DNA of 64,000 bases from Rhabdophis nuchalis (Eukaryota > Chordata > Lepidosauria > Squamata > Natricidae): contig CM077643.1 in assembly GCA_039707465.1 (NCBI GenBank), forward strand, positions 382,087,919 to 382,151,918, in the 5' to 3' direction. This document shows, piece after piece, positions 43,135-55,577 of this stretch. The position numbers and the translations under genes were made by a program. A model generated the notes under the pieces. It saw nothing but the letters and a program-made list of their open reading frames with translations, did no database searches and was not told where the DNA came from. The stretch's first letter is position 1. Each line of letters begins with the position of its first letter.

Positions 43135-45020
43135 AAAAATGGGGGAAATGATTTTTTTTCTAACTCAGTAACCAGTCTTAAGTGTGTCATGCGAATGCAA
43201 TCATAGAAATCAAATGAAACCTTGAGGCCAAACTGCGCTTACAGGGTAGAATTGGCTCTGTTTTATCCCCCCCACTATAAATATTGTGCCTTCCTCTTCT
43301 GAATTCTGGGAATTGCTGGCTTGGTTTGTACACCTTAAAAATAGTTAACTTCCTCCTTTTACACAACTTCAGCTCCCAGGGCACTTGTATGATGAGACAG
43401 AATAAATATGAACCAGATTAAGTCTGTAGCCAGGATAAATAAGAACAGAATAAACTCACTGTTGGCTTCCAGTCATTCTATCTAATCTAGCACTTTGTAT
43501 CCATAGTGACCAAGTGGACGAGTCCAAGAAGCTCAGCCAGGGAAATGGTATTGTTGTTTGCACTACCCCAGCAGTGATGCTCCTGGTCATGGAGATTCTT
43601 CTGTTCAGCATTAATCCTGATCGCTGTTAGCTATTAATTCCCACCAGGAATCGGCTTCATTTTCAGGCTATATATTATTTGGATGTCCTGTGCATGCATA
43701 TGCCCATGTTTAAGGGTCTGCATGTAGGGTCTGAATGTCCCTGGTGCAATTGCAGCACCCTTGCCAGACTCATCCCTGGCATGGTCTCGTCTTCCCATTA
43801 TAATCCCCTTGGCAGTCTGTTTATGGCTGCAGATTTCTGCATCACCAGTTGTCTGCAGGCCCTATCTGCCAGGGCTTAAACGGGGTCAAGATGGGTGGGC
43901 TGTCTGGGACATTGATGCGATGGGTTGTGTGTTGCAGCCTCCTTGGGGAGCTGAAGGCGCCTGTGTGCTGGCTGACTGCAACTCATCAGGGGAGGAGGGA
44001 GCTGCCTCCTCCCTGGTGTCCCCCCTCCCTCCCCAGCAGAGTCTCAGAGATATGCGGTGCCCTGTTGACTGAACACAGCTTTCCCCCAAACCTCCAAAGG
44101 AACTGATCCACAAAGGGGGCAGAAGAACTGGAGCTTTTCTGCTAGGAAGGCGCTCGGTTCCCTGTCGCCTGCTCATCTTGATCGGGCTTCAGGATGGCAG
44201 GCCCTCCTTGAACTGTCACTTAGAGAATGTGGCAAATCCAGCCTCAGTAACAGGACTTCTGGTTGAAGTCCTCCATCCGTCATGCTACATCTAAGTCAAT
44301 TAAACCTTCAATCAAATCTGGATCCTGTGATGGGAAGCCAAATGCATTCAGCACATGCTTTGAAAGTTGCTTTTAATTAATGCAAGCTATCACATTCCAG
44401 GGTGAATCCAGCATTCGGAGGAGTCCCAAGGCGCTTAGTCATAGAAGCAGAGGAAAGGTGGAGAACCGTCCGTTGCCAAATTACTGTTCGCACATCCCAA
44501 AGATGGAGGACACTTGGATGCTCAACCAAGTGAGATAAAAACCTAGCAGATACATTTGTCAGCAGGCTAAACTTGGGTGGTGTTAAAGTGGGTTACTTTT
44601 CTGTGGTTTAATATAGTGTATACACACTGCTCATTCGGTTATGATTCAAATGTTGTGCAGCAGCATGAGTAAATTCAGTAGTCGGATTAAAGAGGTTGAA
44701 TGTAGCCACAGAGCTGAAAAGAACCTTTTAGACTATTGGGTCCCATCTCCATCACCACCCATTCTTATAAGTTTTAACAACGATTAGAGTCCAATCAAAA
44801 TAATATTTACTCAGAATTAAATGCCTATAGAATTCCAGATTTAGATTTTTCACCCTTTGCATCAGTTTTGCTTTCCACTGTCTTATTCTGGACTGCTTCA
44901 GATTCCTTAGAGCGTTTTCCATTGTAGTTTCTAAAGCATCCTAAGTAAAATTTATTCCAGAATCCACATGTAAATATTGTGTTTACCTCAGAGGAAATTC
45001 TCCCTCCCCTCAAGATCATG
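43135..45020. other. Long stretch with no recognised repeat or gene
   Basis: About 1.9 kb without clear transposon ends. The part near 43680-44180 is relatively GC-rich and has modest frames on both strands, none with recognisable domains or codon continuity. It could be unique 5' flank or intron of ELN. Confidence 0.4.
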
Positions 45021-45028
45021 AACTAAAC

Positions 45029-45254
45029 CAGGGGTAGTCAACCTTTTTATACCTACCGCCCACTTTTGTATCTCTGTTAGTAGTAAAATTTTCTAACCGC
45101 CCACCGGTTCCACAGTAATGGTGATTTATAAAGTAGGGAAGTCAATTAAATTAAAAAAAGGAAAGTGCTTCAGTATTGGACAAAACCCCTACCGCCCATC
45201 ATGAAAGCTGGAACACCCACTAGTGGGTGGTAGGGACCAGGTTGCCTACCACTG
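45029..45254. mobile_element. hAT-type element, CAGGGGTAGTCAACC ends
   Basis: The termini CAGGGGTAGTCAACC and GGTTGCCTACCACTG are inverted. Perfect aactaaac duplications flank it (45021-45028 and 45255-45262). The internal 'taccgcccacttttgtatc' is repeated in inverse near the right end. Confidence 0.93.
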
Positions 45255-45579
45255 AACTAAACTGTGGTTTATCTTCCTTTTTGGCAAAGGAATTATTTAA
45301 ATCTACCTCCTTTTTGATATTCTGGAAAGCCCTCAAGACATGGGACCTGGAGACTTGTTTAGATGGCATCGTTGTTGAGGGGGCCATTTTACCCTCTTTT
45401 TGCCTCTGATTTGTATCTCTGTTTTTATGACATTTAGGAATATGATTTAAAAAAAAATATTTTTATCTCTTGTTTTTACATTTTTTGTTTTATCTGTGTC
45501 ACCTTTTATGTGAGTCACTTGGTGAGTTGGACAGCTACTGGTATATAAATTTGCTAAATATATAGATAGATGATAGATG

Positions 45580-45612
45580 ATGGATGGATGGATGGATGGA
45601 TGGATGGATGGA
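45580..45612. repeat. (GGAT)n microsatellite
   Basis: About eight GGAT units at the end of a repeat-like tail (ggtatataaatttgctaaat). Confidence 0.95.
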
Positions 45613-45654
45613 TAACACATAGATAGGAGTAAATATTTCCTCTGTCCAATCTTG

Positions 45655-45942
45655 TTCAACTCTAGTGTGTGGTGCTCATTACTGTATCATAGCTGAGGGA
45701 GCCCATGTGGTCCAAAGACATTTCTGTGGTCAAATGGCCAGCGTGACTCTATGCTGAGGCATATGGGACACTGTTATCTTCCTACCTATTTATCTACTGT
45801 ACCTGCATTTGCAAACTTTTAAACTGCTAGGTGGGCAGGAGTTTTGGCAAGTAATGGGACTTTGCCCTGTTACCTTGAACTTGGGCTGTCAGCTTTCCAG
45901 CTGACAAGTTCAGCATGTTTAACCATTGAGCCATCACGCCGA
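45655..45942 (-). mobile_element. tRNA-derived SINE (diverged)
   Basis: It is the same family as 18693-18980 and 20931-21460: 'tgtggtgctcattactgtat', 'gtcaaatggccagcgtgact' and the reversed head 'aaccattgagccatcacgcc'. Confidence 0.75.
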
Positions 45943-46253
45943 GATAGTTAGTTAGCTAGCTAGCTAAATAAATAAATAGCTATCCAACCAGCCAGTCCTA
46001 AGTTCTTCTAAATAGATAAAATTTCACATACTTGTTACTTTGGAGTAATTATATACTTGTCATTTAAATGAAAATCAATGCTGTTATTTTGCTGGCTGTT
46101 TGGCTCAGAGGCAGGAAGGTTAGAGTAGTAGATCTACCACATTATGTGGCTTAATATAGAGACGTCAAAAGCTTAGTTATGCCACTTCTGCCCCATGTCT
46201 CTAAACCTTCTCAGAATATTCTAAAAGCACCGTGCATGATGATCAGTGGTATG

Positions 46254-46450
46254 ATCCCGAAAATACCTTGGCCATTTTAAGAGGTGTGGATTTCAACTCC
46301 CAGCATTCCCTAGCCCACATGCTGATTGGGGAATTCTGGAAGTTGAAATCTACACATCTTAAAATGGCCACGGTAGAGAATTTTGGGAGTGACCAAGGTT
46401 GGGAGTTGAAGTCCACCCATTTTAAATTGGTTGAGGTTGGGAAAACACTG
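46254..46450. mobile_element. Two diverged palindromic MITE copies in tandem
   Basis: The pattern 'gtggatttcaactcccagca', its inverse 'ttctggaagttgaaatctac', and a second arm gggagttgaagtccaccca are seen. No target duplication is clear. Confidence 0.6.
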
Positions 46451-48044
46451 TCTGAAAGTCTTCCTAAAAGTCCAGGAATACTCACTTTGCTGTGATTGCT
46501 GCTTTGTAAACCACTACTACACAGTGTAGCCAGGGAAAGTCCCACATGACTGGCCACAGCTTCTATCAGAAATGACGAATAATAGGTCACGCGCATGGAG
46601 ACTGAAGAAATCAGATGGTGGGATTATTGCGAATGATTTATGAAGGCACAAGAATACAACCTTCTGGGCCAGGATATTAATTTGTCTAGTGCTCCTGGAG
46701 AAGGGCCAGGATTCTTCACATATATTACATCTTTGTAACCTTGCGTAAGGTGCTCCAGGAATTCATTATCCTCACCATATGGTTGATCTTTGTTTTGGGG
46801 AAAGGGAGGATACTAAGCCTGATAGATTGCAGCTTAGCTGTTGGTGAGTCTGTGAGAGAGTTGAACTGGGGTCTTCCTGGCACGCCGTTCACACACTTCC
46901 AGGCGTTTGGCTGTCAGAATGCGAGGAGGGAAGCTGCTCTGGCGCATGAATCCTAGTATGATTGATGGCGCACAGTCTCCACTTTAGAAGTGAAGTGCAG
47001 ATGGCGCCTAGCTGCACATAACTACTTGTGCATGGAGTGCGCCAAGTGTGAAAGATGTGCAAGAGAGGCTCCAGGGTGAAATGGCCGAATGAGAGATAGA
47101 GGTGCTGATGGCTTCTGTTCATCTGAATGAATGAGTAAGGGCTGAGTAAGATCATATTTTTTGTCATGTTGTTGGGCTGAGTTTACACAACGTATCAGAC
47201 CTGAATTAAAATGGAGGTGTGTAGTTTTGGGAGCCCAGCTATGGTCTGGGTTGTGTGTGAACCAGACCATAACTTTAAACCACAATATGAATCTTCATTT
47301 GGGCATACCATGGAAACAACAAAATGGCGTTTTTTAAAATCCAAATTCAGCATGTTTTATAATCCAATTTAGGAGCTTAACTCATCAAAACAATAGGAGG
47401 AAGACGGTATTACTTTAGTATGACTTTACGAAGACGCACTAATATGTCACTGACTAAAGGTCTTTTTTTGTGCATGCAAGTTTTCAGTCAGACTGAATAC
47501 AACGTCTTTTTATGTACACTGGGGGGCAGATACACTGAGTTCTAAGGGAAGCATTTCTCAAGTTCAAAAACTTTAAAGATGTGCAGACTTCAACTCCCAG
47601 AATTCCCCAGTCAGCCATTCTCAGGAGTCCACCCAAGACCCTTTTCTGTGATCCTTGAAATTCCTCTGATTAAACTGTGGATAGAAATCAGATACTGCTT
47701 TGGAAAGGGAAGGGAAATAAAAGTTAGCTTTAGCAATAAATGATGGCCTTTAACCCATCATGGCTCTTCTCTACTAAGCACTCCTGGTGGACTGAACTCC
47801 TTCCTGCATTTTTGAAGTCCTTTCTGCCCACCCCACAACCTAAGAGATGCCTATGCCCCCTGCCTGGCTGGGTCCTAATTATTTCCACATTTTTGAGGCC
47901 ATCCCATGTTAATTTGGGGGTCTTCCAACACAATGGCATTGCCGATCTCAAGTGAGGGGGTGTTAGTGATGACAGGAAGTAGACATGGAGTTGGGGCTAC
48001 TGGATCAGATTAGGGACTGTTAGGAAAGTAATTTGGCTAACCTA

Positions 48045-48521
48045 CTGTGTTTTTCCAAAAATAAGACATTATTATTATTTTCTTTTGACCCACCCACCCC
48101 CTTGAAATAAGGGTTTGGCCTTATTTTCAGGGAGATTATTTTTGAGGTGCAGGAGGACTCTTAACCTTGACCCATGGATCAGCTGATCCAGAGAGGGACG
48201 GAGGTTCTGTCTCTGTTTCTGGAACACTCTTGCCAGCACTAGTGTCGCTGGGCCTGCTGCTTTTTTTGTGGCTGCCTCTAAGAGAAGGGGCGCAGTAGCT
48301 AGTGTTTGTGGGAGTGGCCTCTGTGTGGATGGCAGATGCATGTGGGGAGCGTTGGGCATGTTCCCCCCTTCTACCCCAGGAAATGGCAGCGACTGGCTGT
48401 GCATGCGTTTAAATATTTTAGGGAAGGGCTTATTTTCGAGGGAGGGCTTATTTTAGCGCATGTGCTCAAAAGCCCAATTGAGTTTATTATCTGGGGAGGT
48501 CATATTTTTGGGGAAACAGGG
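48045..48521. mobile_element. Mariner-like element, 477 bp, TA-flanked
   Basis: It starts CTGTGTTTTTCCAAAAA after TA and ends 'ttttggggaaacaggg' before TA. It shares its interior with 40915-41380. Confidence 0.8.
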
Positions 48522-48710
48522 TATAACCCATGGATAGTTGAAGAAACATATTATTTCCTCACTATGGCGTTTCCACCTATCCCTGTGGTGAGAAACTATC
48601 ATCACATGCAATAGAGTGCCCTCATTGCTGACTTCTCTCTTTTTCTTCTTCATCCATCCAGCCCTCTGTTCCTGGTCATTATAGTCCCTGACAGCCTCCC
48701 TCCGGGTTTT

Positions 48711-48990
48711 AGTTTTAGTTTAGTTTTATTCAATTTATATACCGCCCTTCTCCCTTTCGGGACTCAGGGCGGTGCACAGCTTCCTCAGCACTTGGATGAA
48801 GCTGTCTATCTGGACTCGCGCCAGTCCGGCTTTTGGCCTGGGCACATCACGGAGACGGCATTGGTCGCGTTGGTCGATGATCTCTGGAGGGCTCGGGATA
48901 GGGGTTGTTCATCTATCCTGGTCCTGTTAGATCTCTCAGCGGCTTTTTTGAGTGACACCCAACAGATTTTACACACCCTAAGGCTGCCAT
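48711..48990. mobile_element. L2-like LINE with inverted 5' part
   Basis: The left part (48711-48780) is the LINE tail on the minus strand (ataccgcccttctccctttc). The right part (48790-48960) is plus-strand RT coding (SGFWPGHITETALVALVDDL then ILVLLDLSAAF). The join of opposite orientations fits a 5'-inverted insertion or two separate fragments. Confidence 0.7.
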
Positions 48991-49317
48991 TGGCTTATAT
49001 CAGAATATATGGAGCATATTATATTGTTATGGCTGAGGTTGACTGAAGAGAGCCTTACTCATGAGCTGGGGACAGCAAGAGGAAAGCAAAGGAACAAAGG
49101 AATGGTCAAAGAAAGACATCGATAGCCAGGATATGTTGAAGAATGGTGGCCTTCCTCTTTTCTCTTTTGATCCTCTCCCTGTGGTCACCCCCTATTGTAA
49201 GATAAATATGTGTTTATCCAAGTGAACTCTAGGGAAGCAGGTTTTGATAATGTAGAAAAAAACCATACTGGATTACTTGCCTGATCAGAAAAAAAAATCC
49301 CCTCTTGCTAGACAAAC

Positions 49318-49560
49318 ATTTCAGACAAATGGCTATCCAACATCTTCTTAAAGACTTGCAGTGTTGGGGCATTCACAACTTCTGGAGGCAAGCTGTTCCA
49401 CTGATTAATTGTCCTAACTGTCAGGAAATTTCTCCTCAGTTCTAAGTTGCTTCTCTCCTTGATTAGTTTCCACCCATTGCTTCCTGTTCTACCCTCAGGT
49501 GCCTTGGAGAATAGTTTGACTCCCTCTTCTTTGTGTCTACCAAAGGAAAGATCTGGAATT
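49318..49560 (-). mobile_element. CR1 3' region
   Basis: Reversed CR1: 'cagacaaatggctatccaac', 'acttctggaggcaagctgtt' and 'taagttgcttctctccttga'. It is followed by a short L2-like tail remnant. Confidence 0.85.
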
Positions 49561-49619
49561 TAATTATTTACTAAATTTATATGCAGCTCATCTCCCTGAT
49601 AACACAACTCTGGGAGGCT

Positions 49620-50820
49620 CACAAATTGTAAAAACATATATAGAAAAACAATTTAAAAAAACTATGCAAAAATCCAGAATCATGAAGATCAGACAGCCTG
49701 GGAATGAGGACTTCTTACCCTGTCAATCAACTCCAGCGGTGAGTTGGAATTAAAAAAGTCACTGACCTCCTTTCCCCCAAACACCTCCCAGCTTTAGGGC
49801 GTCTTTCTTCTACCCACCCTTCTGTTCCAAGCCAGATGTTCTCAAGAACATTACAAAAAAATATGACAGCCATAGATATTTTTCATTCTATGCACTTGTC
49901 ACCCTATGTACTTCTGTAGTAAAAGCAATTTGGATTTGAGGGCTAATCAAGACAAAAATGCAGAAGAATATTGTCAGCGAATTCACAAGCCAAAGGATGG
50001 GGGGGGGGGGGAATTGACCATATGTGTCTCTTTGGTCAGGAGCCTGTTGTGTCTGTTAAACAGATTCCCCCATTTTCTTGGAAGCGGTCAATGTTTAAAA
50101 TCGCCTCCTAAACTACTTATGTCATGGAGTGCTCTGTCCTGAAATGTGCTATTGGTAAGAATCCAAGCTCTGCAAGAAGAAACACTGAAAATACATTGAT
50201 ACGATACCATTTAGTCAATGATAGCTAGTAAAATTGCGTGTGTTCAGATCACACAGAGTCTACGAATAAACATAAAAACCCATCTGCTTCCTTTTGATTT
50301 TTTTTCAGTGACAAATCTTTTGAGAAACATCACTTTACAATTCAACACCGTGCATGTGCAAGATGCACAGACTGAGGCTTACCCTTAAGCAAGATGGTGG
50401 AATTAACCTCCCTGTCCTCCAAAGACAATAAAGTTACTGATCCTGAAATCAGTGACTGCCTAACCATAGAGTTGCAATATTCCCACAAACTTTGTGCTGA
50501 CTGGCATTTCTTTAAGATCGACAAGAGCTAAAATTCTCATAGCTTTCAAGACAGCTCGTGACTCAGTGGGGATTGGAGCCACTAATCCTTACACCAGCGA
50601 ATTTATTTTTTAAAAAGAAGTTAAATGCATCTGTGAAGGATAAAAAAAACAAAATAGGAACAGAAGAGAAGAAGCAAGAATGGCCTTAGTTTTTGTTTGT
50701 TTGTTTGTTCCATTACTCCTGGTGATATTTAATATCATGATATTATGATATTTAACTAGCCAATAACCTGACATTGCCCTGGTATTTATTTATAGGGGGG
50801 AAAAGGTCCGGACCAAATGT
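49620..50820. other. No recognised features
   Basis: A G-run of 13 lies near 50000. No frame with a recognisable domain and no clear transposon ends. Confidence 0.35.
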
Positions 50821-50839
50821 AATTTCTAATGTTGGATTT

Positions 50840-51135
50840 TCCTCCTCACCAGAGAGAGCCCCCTTGTGGAGTACTGTAAAGTTGTTACCATGGCAACTCT
50901 GCTGCGCTGTACAGTAGAAGCAAGTGCAGCACTATGGCACAACAGGCTATATCTTAACAGAACATACACCCCAAGGGTTGTTAGGGGTGTCTTACCCCCA
51001 CAGTATTTTTCTCAAGAGAGTAAGTTATCTGTGTACCAAGTTTGGTTGAAATTGCTCGAGGCATTCCAAAGTTATGCTGGAACAAACACAAACACACACA
51101 CACACACACACAGAGCCACTTTTATATATATAGAT
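50840..51135. repeat. Unclassified interspersed repeat ending in (CA)n
   Basis: The stretch 'tgtaccaagtttggttgaaa' and 'gaggcattccaaagttatgc', then a (CA)n run (51085-51112) and 'cttttatatatatagatt', looks like the 3' end of an interspersed repeat. The class is not determined. Confidence 0.45.
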
Positions 51136-51139
51136 TTTA

Positions 51140-52310
51140 AGATGTTCTCCTATTCTTAGGCATAGAATTTTTTTAAAGAATGGCCTTGTTCAATTTCAAT
51201 GCAATTTCAGCTCTTTGGGTTCCTCTACAATATATTGGCCTGAGTTGATTTCTTATCAGTGCACACAAGGATTCAGAGACACAACTGAAGGATTAAAGGT
51301 AGGGGTATTTTCCCCCCTGCCCAAGCAAATCAAATTCAAAATGGATAACAAAGGGTTCTTTCAATATCTTCATAGCCTATGAATTTATACTGAGAATGTC
51401 CTTCTGCCTTGCTTGCTTACTATCACTGTGGATGAATGATAACAGAAGTGCATGGAAATTAAGGAATTACATTGTTTTTTCCCATTTTTCTTCTCTGCAT
51501 TCCTTCCCTGATGTTGCAACAATGAGCTAAAAGTTCTCCAAAGTCTTTTTAAAATAAAGCGATGTTCTTTCTTATTCTTTTTTCCCCTTTTTGCAGTTGA
51601 CTGAAAAAAAGGAGACACTTTGCAGAATTTTCTTGAAATACAGTATTTGGCAGCTGTCATTTTTTTCTTTTCCCTACAATGTCCACCAACAATGTACAAC
51701 CGAGTATACTGGAGAAGGACAGGCTGCAAATAATGGAGGGGAGTGGGGCAAAAGATATTTGGGAAATAATTAACAAAGCAAGTTCCTTTAATGGGGAGGC
51801 CTATCCCTTAGAAACATGAGAGAATTTCACCAAACTGGTTCTTCATTTCCTCTGCTTGTAAATAGGAAGGTTTTAATAGTCAAAATGGGAGAAGTCTGCA
51901 TGTTGAATGAAAAATCAATTCTTTATTTAAACTGTATGGAATAAACTTTCCCTCCTTGTCAGTTTTGGAGCCTGCAATCTCTCAGAATCTAACCTTTTGC
52001 CAATGCCTCTTGATGATGCCAGGTCTCCAGATCTGCCTGAGGGAAATGTCTAAAGAAATAGATCATCTCTGATTTCCCAGTTGCAGTTATGCAGTTTCTT
52101 GGTTTGGGAGATGCAGAGAGGCCCTATGATTATCTGGGATACTGCTGTTTCAGATCCACCAATGAGAAAAGCCAAAGAGGAGTAGTCAATCCTATGAAAC
52201 GTTTTCTTCTATTGTGGCCTTCTGACAGCGCCATTCATTGGCCTGTGATCGTCATGCTCCATACATAATAAGTGTAGAAACCTCATTTGTAGCCCATAAT
52301 AAATTTTGCC
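51140..52310. other. No recognised features
   Basis: AT-rich sequence with no clear repeat ends, frames or splice-bounded elastin-like exons. Confidence 0.35.
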
Positions 52311-52315
52311 CAGTC

Positions 52316-52581
52316 TACAGGTAGTCCTTGCAATGGTTTAATTAACAAGGGTTTGAAGTTATGACATCCTCAGAAAAATGAATTATAACCAGTCCCTGAA
52401 GTTCCAGTATGGTTCACTTAATGATCACATGATTTACTTAATAAACATGTGATTTGCTTAAAGACCATGGTAACAATGGTTTTAAAATTAGGTCGAGTCA
52501 CATGATGACTCACTTAATGATGACATTGCTTAGAAATTGAAATTGCACTCCCAATTCTAGTCCAAAGTCAAGGACTACCTA
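52316..52581. mobile_element. 'gtagtcctt' DNA element, 266 bp
   Basis: It begins caggtagtccttgcaatgg and ends 'aagtcaaggactacct'; these are inverted ends. The interior has 'cacttaatgatcacatgatt' units as in the related copies. Confidence 0.75.
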
Positions 52582-52786
52582 AATGCTGGGTTAGATGCTG
52601 TGTGATCAAAGTTGGTGTTATCTAACAGGAAGGGAGGTATTGGAGAGATTAATTGGGGGGGGGGGATTAGAAGGCCTTTCCCCATTACCTTTGACCTGAG
52701 AATATCCCTGCACAGAGAGGGGGACTTCAGTAAGTGATAGTTTTGGTATGAAGGGTACAATGTAAATGTTAGGACTATAATCCTAG

Positions 52787-53234
52787 TGTTGGGTTGGCAA
52801 TATATATATATACAGTATAAGCCATGATTACAAATGGTATCTGTTACTTTAAATACTATAGTGAAATGTAATTGGCTGCTGCTTCCTAACTCAGCCACAA
52901 GAGGGAGCTGGAATCACAGTTAGATGCTGATCTTTGAATGGAGACACTGTAATGTCAGGTTAGGTCAGCAGAGCAAGGAGGATTGTGGATTAAGCAACTG
53001 TAAACTAACTGTTTGAGTTAAGACTGTAATTTGATTCAACATTGACTATCAATGTTTGTGAAGAAGTAGTTTATTTTTCCACCACAAGTAAAGTCTACTT
53101 GTTTTTACCATCAGTGTCTGTGACTATTAGCACACTATAGTGCTAATAGTAACTATTAGACTTCTAGCAACGTATCTCTTGCTGCAAATTCCGTTGCACA
53201 ACTCTCTTATCTCCTAAAGGAGATATCCCCAACA
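52787..53234. mobile_element. Candidate solo LTR, 448 bp
   Basis: The segment starts TGTTGGG and ends CCCAACA, the TG...CA inverted form of retroviral-type LTRs. It contains a TATA-like tract (about 52800) and 'agtaaagtctacttg'. No matching 4-6 bp target duplication was found and no internal coding is present, so this is only a candidate. Confidence 0.3.
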
Positions 53235-53699
53235 GTAAAGACATTCCATCATTAATGCCAGCTACCAATATTCTTATTCATTTGATGGACAAGTTAGGAA
53301 TTGTTTCTCCAACATCCACCCTCAATGGTTATATGTTTCCTTCTTAACCTGGAGTCTGGAGCAGAATGTGTAGGCACAATTAATCCTCCCCCCCCCCACA
53401 CACACAATGTGTGTGCTTAATGCACAGTCAGAACAAGGCCATAGGGAAATGGCATTGAAAATGGATTTATAATTGACAGGCCAAGAGAATGACTTAGAAA
53501 AGGATGTCTCAGTGAATCCACAAAGGAAACTAGCGGAGGTTGTAAATTTTAAAGAGAAATATAAATGACAAACCAAGAGAGTGACCAGGTAATTTTTGTT
53601 CTTGTTGGATTTACAAAAGAGACTTGTTAAGGCCTTGATGAATGTGGTGGGACACAGAAAAAGAAATGAAGATGAATAAAATCCTATGATAATATTTGA

Positions 53700-53830
53700 A
53701 TGAAATAATGATTAAGACTGTTAGAAGTAAAAGGAAGGCATATGAAATTGGCTTATTTGATCAAGGTTAAAACAAGATACGTTGTTACATCAGGGCACTT
53801 TTTATGGAATTTGACTTACTGAGTAATTGT
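53700..53830. repeat. Unclassified interspersed repeat, copy 2
   Basis: 'gttagaagtaaaaggaagg' and 'ggcttatttgatcaaggtta' match 13115-13185 in order and spacing. Confidence 0.5.
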
Positions 53831-54386
53831 TTCAAAGATATTTTCTTACCTAAAGAGAAATGGAATTACTGTGGTGGTCAAAAAAGCAATGTGAGTGGGA
53901 GTGACTTCTGACTTCCGCCAGCTTCCCCAGGGAGTGTTGTAAACAACAATCACCTGACTGTGGCTGACTACAACAGTATAGTAGCATAGCAACACTGAAA
54001 TGGCCCCAACCTTGTCAAATCATGGGTCACAGATTTTGAATGCATTATATAAGTTAGCCCAATTGAGATATATTGATTCAAAAAGTGTTGCCCTCTGACG
54101 CACCATTTCACCCAATTGAAGGTTACAAACAAACAAAGAGACACAAGAGTTTTAGTAGCATAGATTCAAATAAAGTGGAGAAACTTTGCTTTCCACTAAC
54201 AATGTGAGCAGCAAAATCCATTCGGAGAACAGCTCAGTGAAGATAATGCTATTTTAATAAATAGCATTAATCTCACTAAATCTAGGCAGGGGACAGGATG
54301 TGAGTGAGGAGCTTTTGAACTTTGACAGTGTTCTGGTTTCCCACCAAAGCTTACCTGCCCATTCCCATCTCATTACATATGAGTAG

Positions 54387-54601
54387 CAGAGGTGGGTTCC
54401 TACCAGTTCAGACTGGTTTGGCTGAGTAGGTAGTAATTCGTCCTGCCACGCTCCTGAACTGGGTTTTTTTGGTGCTGCCGTAGGTGCCGCCATCTTGTTT
54501 TTTGCTTCTGCACATACACAGAAGCTTTTTTTAGTACTACACATGCACACATAGCGCATCCAGAGTGAACCGGCAGTAGCAGCAGCTAAAACCAACCCCT
54601 G
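54387..54601. mobile_element. hAT-type 'accggt' element, 215 bp
   Basis: The ends CAGAGGTGGGTTCC and ACCAACCCCTG are flanked by perfect atgagtag duplications (54379-54386 and 54602-54609). It has the family block gccgccatcttgttttttgc. Confidence 0.93.
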
Positions 54602-54614
54602 ATGAGTAGTGCTC

Positions 54615-55031
54615 AAATTATGATGAGTCATTTAGTGACCGTTTGATGTTATGATAACTCCCCCCCCCCCTCCAAAACGTATGACATGATTCTGAAGTTC
54701 CTATGGCTGGTTTCTGAAGGAGGTCATGTGACCGTATTTTGGGCACTCAGTAACTGGCCTGCATTTACCGCTATTAGGAGCATCCCATGGTCACATGATC
54801 ATGATTTATGAAGTTTTGCTGTAAACCAACATTGACTTGTGGTTTCTGGCCAAAACACCCCATAGTGAACAGTAGTTTGCTTAACGACCATGGCGTTCAC
54901 TTAATGACTGCCACCAAAAAAAAAGGCCATAAAATTGGGTCAGTCATGCAATGATCCATTTTACAACCATCATGACTTATGATCATAATGGGCAGTGCAA
55001 GTATAGTTCTTGCAAGTAGAGAACTACCTAC
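54615..55031. mobile_element. DNA element ending 'gagaactacct'
   Basis: It contains 'gtttgcttaacgaccatgg' and 'cattttacaaccatcatgac' and ends gtagagaactacctac. It is the same family as 52316. The left end is unclear. Confidence 0.6.
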
Positions 55032-55033
55032 AG

Positions 55034-55168
55034 CAGGGGTCTCCAACCTTTGCAGCTTTAAGTCTGAAGGACTTCAGCTCCCAGACTTCTCCAGCCAGCA
55101 AAGCTGGCTGGAGAATTCTAGGAGCTGAAGTCCTTCAGACTTAAAGTTGCAAAGGTTGGAGACCCCTG
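55034..55168. mobile_element. hAT-type palindromic MITE, CAGGGGTCTCC ends
   Basis: A 135-bp palindrome. The flanks acctacag and gtctacaa match partly. A second right-end fragment (gttggagacccctg) follows at about 55210-55224. Confidence 0.88.
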
Positions 55169-55437
55169 GTCTACAAGGATGCCCATTAGCACATTCAGAC
55201 AAGCGACAAGGTTGGAGACCCCTGACCTACAGTATATGTCATTATACAATGTTCCCCCCTCTACATAACTAAAAAATAGTCTATTGCACTTACACACACA
55301 CACATTCTTCACGCACATCTATACCCCTCCCATGCTTTTATTATGCAGAATTTGTCTCTTATAATAGCCTTCACTAAATTTCAAAAGTAAAATACAGAAG
55401 AATCACCAGATTGGCTTTCCATGAAAACTGCCTACAG

Positions 55438-55577
55438 CAGGGCTGTCAAACCCCTGGCCCGTAGGCTGGATGCATCACACGCTGGCCACGCATGGCATGT
55501 CCGGTTTAGTGAAGGGCGGGGGGAAGTCCTGATACATCATGTGGCGCCGCCGTGACAACGTGAGTTTGATGCCCCTA
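55438..55577. mobile_element. hAT-type element, CAGGGCTGTCAAAC end
   Basis: The ends cagggctgtcaaacc and 'gagtttgatgcccct' are inverted. The flanks gcctacag and gcccacag match 7 of 8. It is related to 13630-13997. Confidence 0.82.

Noticed and set aside
43849..44176. GC-rich frames that could be a 5' exon
   Set aside because: Neither strand gives a signal peptide or an elastin-phase donor, and frames on both strands are equally long.
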